Assembly (NCBI RefSeq): GCF_001642835.1
Contig: NZ_LXEI01000001.1
Coordinates: 434,001-498,000 of the forward strand
DNA: 64,000 nucleotides
Direction of reading: 5' to 3'
From: Pseudotamlana agarivorans
Lineage (GTDB): Bacteria > Bacteroidota > Bacteroidia > Flavobacteriales > Flavobacteriaceae
Shown here: positions 44,071 through 52,863 of the stretch, piece by piece
Position numbering within the stretch: the stretch's first letter is position 1
Layout of the letters: each line of letters opens with the position of its first letter
The notes under the pieces: model-generated
What the model was told of the DNA's origin: nothing
Database searches by the model: none
Seen by the model: only the letters and a program-made list of their open reading frames with translations
Position numbers and translations under genes: made by a program

Positions 44071-44295
44071 TTAGCCTTCCTTTTTTAGCGTACGGTACTT
44101 TCTATAAACAAAATAACCCATTCCCGCCACTAACACGTATGGTATGGCCATGAGATACACAATGCCGTCGTTAATACCTTCGGCAGCAGACTGCCCTTCG
44201 GCTGTTTCTAATACAGCCCGACACATAGCACACTGTGCTGAAGCTTGAAACAAGCTAGTACAAAAAAATAATATAATTAAAAACCGTGTTTTCAT
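44071..44295 (-). CDS. Small CxxC membrane protein of oxidase-assembly cluster
   Basis: A 74-residue protein. After a signal peptide (MKTRFLIILFFCTSLFQASA) the mature chain starts QCAMCRAVLETAEGQ, a CxxC metal- or thiol-type motif facing the periplasm, followed by one transmembrane helix (IVYLMAIPYVLVAGMGYFVY) and a short basic tail. I do not recognise a named family. It ends the SCO-DUF420 string, 10 bases after DUF420, so a role in copper delivery or oxidase assembly is an inference from context. Confidence 0.75.
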   Translation of the reverse strand: MKTRFLIILFFCTSLFQASAQCAMCRAVLETAEGQSAAEGINDGIVYLMAIPYVLVAGMGYFVYRKYRTLKKEG

Positions 44296-44305
44296 GTAAG
44301 CCGTT

Positions 44306-44842
44306 TTAAACGTAGTACGGAGAAATCATAATATAAACAATCACTCCAGTAACAGCTACATATAACCATAACGGAAAAGTAATTTTCGCTATTTTTTTAT
44401 GCCTTTCCACCTGATTTGTAAGTCCGCGTAAAAAAGTAATCAATACAAAAGGAATCACAACGATAGATAAAATAATATGGCTTATTAAAATGAAATAGTA
44501 AACATACTTTATAAGTCCCTTGCCTCCAAATTTTGTCGAATCGCTAGTCATATGGTATGCCACATACATCACTAGAAATGATGTTGAAAGTACGATGGCG
44601 AAAATCATTAGTTGCTTATGCAGCTTCACATTCTTTTTTCGAATCGCTAAAAAAGCTAAAACAAGCACTAAAGCGGTAAGCGCATTGATCGATGCATAAA
44701 TAGGTGGTAAAAACGATAAGGGCTCGACGTTAGGAATTTTAACTCCAAACAAAATAGCAACCACAACAGGTATTAGTACAGACAATACAATAATTAATCT
44801 GTTATATTTTTTTTCATTTAGCATCATACTTGAGTTACTCAT
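44306..44842 (-). CDS. DUF420 family membrane protein
   Basis: A 178-residue protein with five transmembrane helices; PFVLITFLRGL and HKKIAKITFPLWLYVAVTGVIVY are DUF420 hallmarks (the His-rich helices may bind metal or heme). DUF420 genes usually lie beside cytochrome oxidase assembly genes, and here follow sco by 22 bases. Function unknown. Other in-frame Met codons (residues 6 and 7) are possible starts. Confidence 0.88.
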   Translation of the reverse strand: MSNSSMMLNEKKYNRLIIVLSVLIPVVVAILFGVKIPNVEPLSFLPPIYASINALTALVLVLAFLAIRKKNVKLHKQLMIFAIVLSTSFLVMYVAYHMTSDSTKFGGKGLIKYVYYFILISHIILSIVVIPFVLITFLRGLTNQVERHKKIAKITFPLWLYVAVTGVIVYIMISPYYV

Positions 44843-44864
44843 ATTCTGTAATTGTAGGTTATAA

Positions 44865-45608
44865 CTACTCGTTTAATAATTTTTTAATATCTGCTTTTAG
44901 GGCACTAATTTCTTCTTTCACACCGTCTTCATCTACTTGTTCTTTTTCTGAAACGATACCTCTGTAATAAATAATCGGATTTCCAAAATCATCCTTTCTT
45001 GAACGGATGAAACCATTTTTATCAACCAAAGCAAAATTTCCTGAATGTTCAAAGCCACCAGCGGCCTCATCATCTTGAGCGCTATAAAGATTAAAACCTT
45101 CATTAGACAATTTGTAAATAGCGTCTTTATCGCCAGTCATTAAATGCCAATTTGAGTTTGTAATTCCGTAGTTTTCAGCGTAAGCTTTAAGTACTTCTTG
45201 GGTATCGTAATCTGGGTTTATGGTAAAGGAAGCCACTCCAAAGTCCTCAAAACCTTCAAAAGTATTTTGAATTTGAACGAGGTTAGCATTCATGCGCGGA
45301 CAAATGGTTGGACAAGTCGTGAAAAAGAACTCTACAACGTAAACTTTACCATCATAATCTTTATTCGTAATCGTGTTACCATTTTGATCGATAAAAGAAA
45401 AATGAGGTACTTTTTTAGCCTCTCCATTAATTTCGATGAATGCTAAATCGGATGTTTGAGCCGGATTTTCTTTGACAGAATTACTTCTGCTTTCATTTCT
45501 AATGACATCCTTATTGGTAATTCTATCTACAATTTTAGGAATGAAAAGAATTCCAAAAACAAGAATAATAAAGGCAATGCCAATGTATGAATAGTTATTT
45601 TTCTTCAT
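44865..45608 (-). CDS. SCO family copper chaperone
   Basis: Thioredoxin-fold protein that delivers copper to the CuA site of cytochrome c oxidase. The 247-residue product has one N-terminal membrane helix (about 7-25), the copper motif Cys99-Cys103 (TTCPTICP), and the distal ligand His188 (FEHSGNF). All ligands are present. The 5' end overlaps the 240-residue gene upstream by 14 bases. Confidence 0.94.
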   Translation of the reverse strand: MKKNNYSYIGIAFIILVFGILFIPKIVDRITNKDVIRNESRSNSVKENPAQTSDLAFIEINGEAKKVPHFSFIDQNGNTITNKDYDGKVYVVEFFFTTCPTICPRMNANLVQIQNTFEGFEDFGVASFTINPDYDTQEVLKAYAENYGITNSNWHLMTGDKDAIYKLSNEGFNLYSAQDDEAAGGFEHSGNFALVDKNGFIRSRKDDFGNPIIYYRGIVSEKEQVDEDGVKEEISALKADIKKLLNE

Positions 45609-46317
45609 TTTGACTATTTAAATCGTTTGCACGTCTGGTATCCGAATTAAACTCCCCTTTACGCTTTTGACGGTATTCGGTAAAAACAATACGCAAATCG
45701 TCACTCATTTTATTTTTAATTTCGGCCACCTCAATGCAGTTATATGCGTTTAATCGGTATACAGGTTTATTTTTTTCAATCTCAGGATCGGTTCTATCAT
45801 CCAATCGTCCGCGTTGATTCAGGTCTTTATCAACTAAAAAGATATAGTCGGTTGCTAAATCGGCATCAAGGTCCTCAGTGCTTTTTAAACTATAAAAAAC
45901 ACGTTTAATGTCTTGAGGTTCGCCAAAAACAAAATGCCAGAACCGCATATCCTCATAGGAGTTAATTTCAGCTTGTAATTTTTTAACGGCTTCCTCAGTA
46001 CCTCTTGGCATTAATATAACAATTTGAAAGCGCTTAAAACCTTTAAATTTATCGTAAACTAATTCCTTTAAATTAGAAGCTGCAATGATTTTGCTTAAAG
46101 GCTGAGCACCTAAAAAACCTAATACCGTAATATGGTCTTTAAGAACGATTGGGGTATCGGAATCTGAAGTAAAATGCTCCAAATCTACCACCGACTCGTT
46201 TACAATATCTAAAGGCTGATAGTTATGAGTAGCGGGGTACAAAAACAATAAAAACGTGACAGGAAGGAAAAATAATATTCCTAAAATCACATAGCGACTT
46301 ACTTTTTTATAATCCAT
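45595..46317 (-). CDS. Membrane-anchored Sco-like protein lacking copper ligands
   Basis: A 240-residue protein with an N-terminal membrane helix (about 8-27) and a periplasmic domain that reads like a thioredoxin/SCO fold: ITVLGFLGAQPLSK in place of the CxxxC turn, then a helix, the strand FQIVILMPRG, and DYIFLVDKDLNQRGRLDDR, which parallels the SCO segment NFALVDKNGFIRSR. The Cys pair and His are absent. Its overlap with sco implies paired expression. Its role may be structural; I know no name for it. Confidence 0.75.
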   Translation of the reverse strand: MDYKKVSRYVILGILFFLPVTFLLFLYPATHNYQPLDIVNESVVDLEHFTSDSDTPIVLKDHITVLGFLGAQPLSKIIAASNLKELVYDKFKGFKRFQIVILMPRGTEEAVKKLQAEINSYEDMRFWHFVFGEPQDIKRVFYSLKSTEDLDADLATDYIFLVDKDLNQRGRLDDRTDPEIEKNKPVYRLNAYNCIEVAEIKNKMSDDLRIVFTEYRQKRKGEFNSDTRRANDLNSQNEEK

Positions 46318-46352
46318 TAACCATCCTTTTTATAGCCTTTTTTAAAGCACTG

Positions 46353-46360
46353 CAAAAATA
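46353..46360 (-). promoter_or_regulatory. Predicted promoter (-7 box) of the SCO cluster
   Basis: The minus strand reads TATTTTTG (TAnnTTTG), about 36 bases before the ATG at 46317; it lies right after the T-run of the preceding terminator. Confidence 0.5.
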
Positions 46361-46387
46361 GAAAAAGGTGGTTAAAAAAACCACCTT
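46361..46387 (-). terminator. Rho-independent terminator of the cytochrome oxidase operon
   Basis: On the minus strand AAGGTGGTT pairs with AACCACCTT (46387-46365), followed by TTTTCTATTTTT. It lies 50 bases past the subunit IV stop. Confidence 0.82.
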
Positions 46388-46437
46388 ACATCTCTATTTA
46401 ACACTTAGTCTATACGCTATCAAGCGCTATTTAATTC

Positions 46438-46818
46438 TTAAAAATCTCTTTTTATATAGCCTTCATCATATACGCTAAACACGTATCCACCTTCTTGTAA
46501 TAAAATAAATACTAAGTAAGCAATTAAAAAGATGGCTGTCCAAACAACAGCACGTCTTAATCCTGGAGTTTCATCACGCATGTGCATGAAATCCCAAGTA
46601 ATATAATAAGCTTTTACAATGGTTAGGATAATGAAAATCCAGTTTAAGGCTTTCATTCCAAATACATAACCCATTAAGATTTCAGGCTTGATAATACCTA
46701 AAATAACTTCAATTACAGTTACTATAGTTAACAAGATTAAAACACCCCAAATTTTTTGAGTATTCGATTTGAATTTTAATGCGCCTCTAAATATTTCTAA
46801 TTTATGATCTGTTGCCAT
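46438..46818 (-). CDS. Cytochrome c oxidase subunit IV family protein
   Basis: A 126-residue membrane protein with three helices (about 22-41, 47-70 and 88-110) and the subunit IV-type segment YYITWDFMHMRDETPGLRRAV. Bacterial subunit IV stabilises the oxidase core. It is last in the ctaB-cox3-cox3-cox4 string; a terminator follows. Confidence 0.9.
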   Translation of the reverse strand: MATDHKLEIFRGALKFKSNTQKIWGVLILLTIVTVIEVILGIIKPEILMGYVFGMKALNWIFIILTIVKAYYITWDFMHMRDETPGLRRAVVWTAIFLIAYLVFILLQEGGYVFSVYDEGYIKRDF

Positions 46819-46877
46819 TTTAAGTCTATTTATGTTTAGATTCCCGTTTTCACGGAAATAAAAAAGAATCTATTTTA

Positions 46878-47858
46878 TTAAACTAGGTAGAAGAATGTAA
46901 ATACAAATACCCAAACTAAATCTACAAAGTGCCAGTATAACCCCACTTTTTCAACCATTTCGTAACTTTTACGTCTTTCATAAGTTCCAATAACAACGTT
47001 GAAAAATATGATGATGTTTAAAATTACTCCAGAGAATACGTGGAATCCGTGGAATCCTGTAATGAAGAAAAAGAAATCGGCGAATAAAGGCGAGCCATAT
47101 TCATTTTCTTTAAGATTTGCACCTTCAACAACTTTTACTCCGTAGGTTTTAATAAGTTTTATAGACTCTTCTCTTGACAGTACGGTTTTATGACCTTCTT
47201 CTGTTAAAGTTTGCGTTCTAACCAAAATATTATCGTTAGCTTCTAAACCATGTAAAACTTCATCAACAGTAAAACTTGGTAAAGTACCTTCAGACACGAA
47301 CCAAAGTCCGTTTTTATTTTCCTGTTGAACACGTTCGGCATGAGCATCAGCAATGGCAAAATCGCCAATAGCTACACGATGACCTTCGGTATCTACAAAT
47401 TGTAAAATATTACCACCTTTTGTTTTTACAGCTCCAAATTCACCTTTAATGAAAGTGTTCCATTCCCAAGCTTGAGAACCAACAAAGACTAAACCACCAA
47501 TAATCGTTAAGAACATGTAGATGGTTACTTTGCTTTTATTTAAATGATGACCTGCATCTACAGCTAACACCATAGTTACAGACGACATAATAAGTACAAA
47601 TGTCATAAAAGCCACATAATACATTGGCGCTTCTACACCATGTAAAAATGGAAAGTGAGTAAACACTTCATCGGCAATTGGCCATGAATCAATAAATTTA
47701 AATCTTGAAAATCCGTAGGCTGCTAAAAACCCAGAAAAAGTTAATGCATCTGAAACGATGAAAAACCACATCATCATTTTACCATAACTGGCTTTTAAAG
47801 GCTCATTACCACCCGTCCATGTTTGGTCCGATCCAGCGTTTACAACTGTAGTACTCAT
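46878..47858 (-). CDS. Cytochrome c oxidase subunit III with large insertion
   Basis: A 326-residue heme-copper oxidase subunit III. Helices lie at about 28-50, 80-102 and 111-130; the hallmark TGFHGFHV is at 267-274 and WHFVDLVW at 309-316. Between the third helix and TGFH stands a hydrophilic insertion of about 115 residues (138-252), predicted outside the membrane; ordinary subunit III has only a short loop there. It has its own -7 box and follows a shorter subunit III gene. Confidence 0.92.
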   Translation of the reverse strand: MSTTVVNAGSDQTWTGGNEPLKASYGKMMMWFFIVSDALTFSGFLAAYGFSRFKFIDSWPIADEVFTHFPFLHGVEAPMYYVAFMTFVLIMSSVTMVLAVDAGHHLNKSKVTIYMFLTIIGGLVFVGSQAWEWNTFIKGEFGAVKTKGGNILQFVDTEGHRVAIGDFAIADAHAERVQQENKNGLWFVSEGTLPSFTVDEVLHGLEANDNILVRTQTLTEEGHKTVLSREESIKLIKTYGVKVVEGANLKENEYGSPLFADFFFFITGFHGFHVFSGVILNIIIFFNVVIGTYERRKSYEMVEKVGLYWHFVDLVWVFVFTFFYLV

Positions 47859-47886
47859 ATATAATGGTTGTTATTTAAAAGTTGCA

Positions 47887-47894
47887 CAAAAATA
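47887..47894 (-). promoter_or_regulatory. Predicted promoter (-7 box) of long subunit III gene
   Basis: The minus strand reads TATTTTTG (TAnnTTTG), about 29 bases before the ATG at 47858, within a 150-base gap that suggests a transcript separate from the upstream pair. Confidence 0.5.
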
Positions 47895-48008
47895 ATCATT
47901 TTATTCATCTGACGAAATATACGCCTTGAAATTTTAAACTATGATAATTGTCAGTTTTACTGGGAGTTAGCTGTTAAAATAATCAAAAAAATAAATGACC
48001 ACTACTAA

Positions 48009-48590
48009 TTACCTTACAAAGTAGAGGAATAAAAAGAGGTAAACCCACAGAATATCAATGAAGTGCCAAAAGGTTAGAGCTAACTCAAAACCAAGCATAT
48101 TACTTGCGCTATAACGTTGTTTAAATTGATTAAAAATTACAACCAACAAACAAATTAGCCCGACCACAACGTGTAGAATGTGAACCACGGCTATTAAATA
48201 AATATACGACATGGTTACATTACTAGTAGGCCCTGTAAAATTGTATCCCAAGTCAATAATTTGCTGAAATCCCACAAATTGGTTATAAATAAAAAACACT
48301 CCTAAAACTAGAGTCGCTAATAACCAAAGCATAGTAGCTTTATTTTGGCCAGCTTTTAAAGCTTTTTTAGCCATTATAAAAGTAATACTACTGATTACAA
48401 TAAACACCGTACTAATTAAAAAGGCATTTGGCAATTGGAAATCTTTTAACCAATCAGGTCTGCTACTGCTCACTACGAAAGCACTGGTCCAACCAGCAAA
48501 CGACATTACCAATGAAATGATTCCAAACCAAAGCATCATTTTTTTTGCTCTGCCAATTTTCTCTTCTTTAGTCCCTTGGGTTAAGTCCAT
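48009..48590 (-). CDS. Cytochrome c oxidase subunit III (short form)
   Basis: A 193-residue subunit III with five helices, ending in LALTFWHFIDILWVYLFLFLYFV, where WHFIDILW is the family hallmark; VHILHVVVGL replaces the TGFHGLHV motif. It starts 2 bases after ctaB. Together with the 326-residue form it makes two subunit III genes in one locus, as often seen in Bacteroidota. No subunits I and II are in the window. Confidence 0.92.
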   Translation of the reverse strand: MDLTQGTKEEKIGRAKKMMLWFGIISLVMSFAGWTSAFVVSSSRPDWLKDFQLPNAFLISTVFIVISSITFIMAKKALKAGQNKATMLWLLATLVLGVFFIYNQFVGFQQIIDLGYNFTGPTSNVTMSYIYLIAVVHILHVVVGLICLLVVIFNQFKQRYSASNMLGFELALTFWHFIDILWVYLFLFLYFVR

Positions 48591-48592
48591 GA

Positions 48593-49486
48593 TTATCGTA
48601 TAAATTTATCTATTACGTAAACAATTTGAATAAGTGTTATGTAAGACACACTCACTAACATTAATTGTCTTGCAGCTTTTTCGGTCATTTCTCTAAACAA
48701 TCGTACCGCATAATGCAGCATGAATAGTCCGCACAGAAATACAATAACTGCTGCTACAATCGAAAGTTTTAATTCACCTGTAAAACCAAAAACTGGTATG
48801 ATAGACACAATGATGGTCCAAATGGTATACATGATAACCTGCACTGCAGTTCCGCGATCTTGTTTTCCAGTAGGCAACATAAAGAAGCCTCCCTTTTTAT
48901 AATCTTCAAATAAAAACCAACCTATAGCCCAGAAATGTGGGAATTGCCAAAAAAACTGTAAAGCGAATAAAGTTCCTGGCTCAATACCAAAATTATCGGT
49001 AGCAGCTACCCAACCTAACATAAAAGGAATAGCTCCAGGAATGGCTCCTACAAATACCGAAATAGGTGTTTTGGTTTTTAACGGCGTGTAAACACAGGTG
49101 TAAAGAAAAATAGAAATCGCACCAAACATAGCGGTTTGCTTGTTAATGGTATACAGAATAATGATGCCGAGTACTGTAAAAATAGAAGCAATAACAAAAG
49201 CGGTATTAACAGACATACGTCCAGCTGGAATTGGTCTGTTTTTTGTGCGGTCCATTAAGGCATCTAAATCTTTTTCTATAATCTGATTGAAAGCATTGGA
49301 AGCACCAACCATGAAGTACCCTCCAAAGGCTAATAATACGAGCACTTTAATATCAATAACATCGACACCTAACAAATAGCCTGCAAGCGATGAAAACACG
49401 ACGCTTAAAGACAAGCGCATCTTGGTGATCTCTTTAAAATCTGAAATAACAGTAGGTTCTTGTATGGCTGATTTTGAACGACTCAA
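48593..49486 (-). CDS. ctaB: Protoheme IX farnesyltransferase (heme O synthase)
   Basis: Adds a farnesyl group to heme B to give heme O for the oxidase. The 297-residue UbiA-family membrane protein has eight to nine helices and the first prenyltransferase motif in residues 64-90 (NAFNQIIEKDLDALMDRT followed by RPIPAGR). A second motif with YTPLKTKTP is at about 128-136. It is first in the oxidase operon, downstream of a near-consensus promoter. Confidence 0.95.
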   Translation of the reverse strand: MSRSKSAIQEPTVISDFKEITKMRLSLSVVFSSLAGYLLGVDVIDIKVLVLLAFGGYFMVGASNAFNQIIEKDLDALMDRTKNRPIPAGRMSVNTAFVIASIFTVLGIIILYTINKQTAMFGAISIFLYTCVYTPLKTKTPISVFVGAIPGAIPFMLGWVAATDNFGIEPGTLFALQFFWQFPHFWAIGWFLFEDYKKGGFFMLPTGKQDRGTAVQVIMYTIWTIIVSIIPVFGFTGELKLSIVAAVIVFLCGLFMLHYAVRLFREMTEKAARQLMLVSVSYITLIQIVYVIDKFIR

Positions 49487-49521
49487 TATAATTTTCCTTG
49501 ACGGTTTTTTTAATGCGAGTG

Positions 49522-49552
49522 CAAAGATACTCTATAAAAGCATTTTAGCAAG
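49522..49552 (-). promoter_or_regulatory. Promoter of the ctaB-cox operon
   Basis: On the minus strand CTTG (49552-49549), 19 bases, then TATCTTTG (49529-49522), a full -7 match with TTG of the -33 element at ideal spacing. Leader about 30 bases. Confidence 0.68.
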
Positions 49553-49595
49553 CCGAATAAAGTTAAAATACGAGGCTGTGAAAAGGAGAATTTAA

Positions 49596-51695
49596 TTAAA
49601 AATCGAAATACCAGTTAAATAAATCGGTACGCACACCAACAGTAAACCACACAGTATTATTTTTATACGTCGTAGATGTTGTAGCATCAGGATCGAAATC
49701 TCTAAAGGTCACATCTCCAAAAATCTTCATATTTGAAGCCACATTTAACAAATAACCTGCTTGTAAATTACCATTAAAGATATTGGTTCTAATACCCTGC
49801 CCTACTTCAACACCAGTATCATAAGGACGATCATAATAGTCTCTGTAGATATCCCCACCATAACTGTAATTATCAACATCATCATCAAAATCGAAACCAC
49901 GAACTCCAAAAATAAGTTTAGCATTAGCAAACCATCTTTTATAATGATAGCGTCCAATAACAATAGCTTCACTAAAATTGGAATTCCATAAATGCGCCAT
50001 TGACTGGTTACTATTGGCATAGTTAAGCACAATAGTATTATGGGAGTATGTATACGGTCTTACGCGATTGTACTCGAATTGGAGCAATAAATTATCAACT
50101 TTAAAGGCATCAAAATATTTTATACCCAATTGGTATCCGTATTTATTCTTATAACTTTTTTCACCTCCTGTCATGTCTGCAAGTGAAAATTCATCCAAAA
50201 TTAGCTGTCCATATAAGTACATCTTATCATTCCACTTATATTTAGCCGTAGCTCCCATGAGCGCATTACCTGCTCCCTGACCCGTTTCAAACTCTATAGC
50301 CCTATAAAAGATAATCGGATTCAAGTAATTCACATCGAAACCTCTATCATTGGAATCATCCCATACTACAGATTCAAAGAAACCCAGATTTAAACGTTTC
50401 GTTACATTCCAACTTAAAAAATGATTGCCAATATATTTTCTTTTATAGGCTTTATCTTCAAGAACTTCGTCACGAACATCCATAAGCCACATCCAAGTAT
50501 TGGTATATTTCATTTTCCAAAAAGTGGTGTTAATTTTGAAGAAGGGATACGGGGTTGAAACATCACTTAGAACTAAAGATCTATAACCATCTCCAATAAA
50601 GGATTTCCCATGTCCGAATTGAAAATTAAAATATTTTGAAGGTGTATAAGATAAATAAGCCTCGGCAACCGGATAATCGTATGCATCTGTTCTGTAGCGC
50701 TTAGCAATACCTCGACCAGGTATGAGGGCTGGGTCTGGCCCTGCAGCTTTCAGTGTTTCTGCATAACGATTAAAATAATCGGCAAAACGACCTTGGCTTT
50801 CTAGAAACGAAGTGAAAAAACTAAATTTATCGCCAAAACCACCTTGAATTACAATACCTCTGGTATTGTTATAAGTATAACTAAAGTCGGCATCCTGATC
50901 TTTACCCATTTGAATATCAAAAACAGGGTCGACTGTAAACCAATAATTATCGGTTTGTAACTGAACAAAGTTCTCGTTCCAAAGTTTACGCCCTACCCAG
51001 GTCTTTCTATCTTGAAGTAGTTTTTCATTTTCGGCATTAAAATCGTAATATTTTGAAACTTCTGAGTAGATAAATGGTTTGGCACTGGTATGGCTGTTCG
51101 TCCCTACGAGATTCATCTCTTTATCGAACTTTGCATAGTCACTATGTACAAAAGGAATGTTTAACTGACTTTTATAATTTGGTTTATTGAAGGCACGCGT
51201 TTGGGCTGTTACACTATCGAATTCACGCTTAGCTTGCTCCTCTAATGCCGTTAATTTGTTTGCTTTAGCTAAGTCTTGAGAAGACATTTTTTGATTAACT
51301 AATGGAATTTTAATAGGAAAGGAATACTGCTTAAAAGTATTTCGAGAATTATAGGTAGCTGGTGTAATAGTAGGAAAAGTAGAAAAAACACGAATGGCTT
51401 CCTTTTTAAGCTCATCATACATCGCATCGATATAAATCACTCGAAAAGTTCCTGTGGTATCCACCTCAAAAAGCACGACTACTTCACCTTTATAATTTTC
51501 TTTATAAACCCGCTCTGGCACCTGAAACTCATTATATATATGATTAAAAACGGATTGATCAAAACACTGTTGAAGCGAATCTATAGATACCGATTTACAT
51601 TCTGGAAAAACAGGTGGTTTTTCTTTTAAAATAGAGCGTTGTGCATGCCCCTTAACCTGTATAATAATTAGGATAAGTACAATGAATTGCTTCAT
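49596..51695 (-). CDS. RemB-like gliding protein: TonB-C-like domain plus outer-membrane barrel
   Basis: A 699-residue exported protein (signal MKQFIVLILIIIQVKGHAQ). Residues about 28-132 look like a TonB C-terminal domain: PVFPECK...C (Cys 33 and 44), GEVVVLFEVDTTGTFRVIYI, KKEAIRVFSTFPTITPA, PIKIPL. The remaining ~560 residues are a beta-barrel with alternating aromatic strands, ending in the Phe of FDF. The size and layout match gliding protein RemB as I remember it; I give no gene symbol because that is memory only. It lies before two tonB genes whose C-domains share the same Cys pair. Confidence 0.7.
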   Translation of the reverse strand: MKQFIVLILIIIQVKGHAQRSILKEKPPVFPECKSVSIDSLQQCFDQSVFNHIYNEFQVPERVYKENYKGEVVVLFEVDTTGTFRVIYIDAMYDELKKEAIRVFSTFPTITPATYNSRNTFKQYSFPIKIPLVNQKMSSQDLAKANKLTALEEQAKREFDSVTAQTRAFNKPNYKSQLNIPFVHSDYAKFDKEMNLVGTNSHTSAKPFIYSEVSKYYDFNAENEKLLQDRKTWVGRKLWNENFVQLQTDNYWFTVDPVFDIQMGKDQDADFSYTYNNTRGIVIQGGFGDKFSFFTSFLESQGRFADYFNRYAETLKAAGPDPALIPGRGIAKRYRTDAYDYPVAEAYLSYTPSKYFNFQFGHGKSFIGDGYRSLVLSDVSTPYPFFKINTTFWKMKYTNTWMWLMDVRDEVLEDKAYKRKYIGNHFLSWNVTKRLNLGFFESVVWDDSNDRGFDVNYLNPIIFYRAIEFETGQGAGNALMGATAKYKWNDKMYLYGQLILDEFSLADMTGGEKSYKNKYGYQLGIKYFDAFKVDNLLLQFEYNRVRPYTYSHNTIVLNYANSNQSMAHLWNSNFSEAIVIGRYHYKRWFANAKLIFGVRGFDFDDDVDNYSYGGDIYRDYYDRPYDTGVEVGQGIRTNIFNGNLQAGYLLNVASNMKIFGDVTFRDFDPDATTSTTYKNNTVWFTVGVRTDLFNWYFDF

Positions 51696-51837
51696 GTTTG
51701 TTTGGATAGAATGGTTTTAGAGCGGAAAGATACTATATTTTTTATATTCTTAATTTAAAGTACTCTATATTGATACTGTTGATTGAAAAAAAGAAGTCGA
51801 TTTGCCATTTATTAAATGAGCCGCTTGAAGGATAGAA

Positions 51838-51921
51838 CTTGCCGAAACATATTTTAATAATAAATATTAAGGTATTTCGACAAGCTCCATTTAACACATA
51901 CTACTTCGCTTTTAAGACAGC
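51838..51921. repeat. Degenerate inverted repeat, second copy of the 36-kb element
   Basis: In the 240-base gap, CTTGCCGAAACATATTTTAATA pairs imperfectly with TATTAAGGTATTTCGACAAG (51838-51884). Further on, 51909-51921 reads CTTTTAAGACAGC, whose reverse complement GCTGTCTTAAAAG is identical over 13 bases to the left arm of the element at 36172. No terminating T-run is present. Confidence 0.5.
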
Positions 51922-51935
51922 ATTCTTTTAACTCA

Positions 51936-52724
51936 TTATTGTACTTGAAAAACAATAGGCAAGGTATATACCACACCAACATGCTTGTCATGCTGTCTAC
52001 CGGGTGTCATTTCTGGAATATAGTTAATAACACGTTTGGCCTCTCGTTCAAGCTCTGGGTTAGGAGCGCGCGTTTTAACGTTGGTAACATGTCCTGTTTT
52101 ATCTATAGTAAACTGCACTTGAATACGCTGACGTCCTGTTAAACCATAATTGGATGCTATATCGCTACCTTGAAACTTCTTTTGAATCAGTTGAGTTATT
52201 TTATCGGACATGCATTTTTTCCTAGCTTCATTCCCATTGACTTTTTCACAGCCAGGATAAATTGGAGCTTCTTGAATAGCTCTAAAAGTAACAGGTTCCT
52301 CATCGGTAGGTTTCTCTACTAAGGGCACAAGCGTTTCAGGGGTAACAGGTTCGGTTGGTGTTTCCGTTTGGACATCCTCAAATAAAATATCTTCCGGCTC
52401 ATCATTTTTTATAACTTCAAAAGACAAAGGTTCCTTTGGGGCCCTTTTTTTGATGCGTTCCATAGTTTCTGGAACTTTTGTTTTAATAAGCGGCACATCC
52501 ACCCAAGCTAATTCCTCAATTGGAGGTAAATCGTCATCAACTTTTGGAATGGTCGTTTTAAAATTTAATTCCAATAAACCAAAAGCAACCAACAAGCATA
52601 AGATGATACCTACTTGGAAATAGTTGGTGGAGTTTTTCTGTAAATTCACATCATGCTTTTGTGACTTTCTCATGATTTTACCATCATATCGTATAATATC
52701 CTTGTTTTTACTTTGAATCTTCAT
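51936..52724 (-). CDS. TonB-family energy transducer
   Basis: A 262-residue protein with a cytosolic basic N-terminus, one membrane helix (about 36-53), a Pro/Glu/Thr-rich periplasmic spacer (60-150), and a TonB C-domain (about 153-262) with PIYPGCE...C (Cys 159 and 171), QVQFTIDKTGHVTNVKTRAP and YTLPIVFQVQ. TonB proteins pass proton-motive force to outer-membrane receptors. It is a paralogue of the next gene upstream. The cysteine pair could form a disulphide. Confidence 0.9.
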   Translation of the reverse strand: MKIQSKNKDIIRYDGKIMRKSQKHDVNLQKNSTNYFQVGIILCLLVAFGLLELNFKTTIPKVDDDLPPIEELAWVDVPLIKTKVPETMERIKKRAPKEPLSFEVIKNDEPEDILFEDVQTETPTEPVTPETLVPLVEKPTDEEPVTFRAIQEAPIYPGCEKVNGNEARKKCMSDKITQLIQKKFQGSDIASNYGLTGRQRIQVQFTIDKTGHVTNVKTRAPNPELEREAKRVINYIPEMTPGRQHDKHVGVVYTLPIVFQVQ

Positions 52725-52774
52725 AATATTATCAAATTAAATGTTAATAATTTCTTAAAGACACAAGAAGCATA

Positions 52775-52817
52775 CCAAAAAAAGAAATCCCGTTACAAAA
52801 GGATTGTAACGGGATTT
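52775..52817 (-). terminator. Rho-independent terminator of the upstream tonB
   Basis: On the minus strand a 14-bp perfect stem (AAATCCCGTTACAA/TTGTAACGGGATTT, 52817-52785) with a 5-base loop is followed by C and seven T. It separates the two tonB genes into two transcripts. Confidence 0.92.
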
Positions 52818-52863
52818 TGATTTATTATCTAGATTACATTATGTAACCTTGTATTTGAAAACC

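Noticed and set aside
49802-50032. Minus-strand frame with a Met/Leu/Ile-rich product inside the RemB-like gene
   Set aside because: It is an out-of-frame reading of the barrel-coding region, with no independent support.
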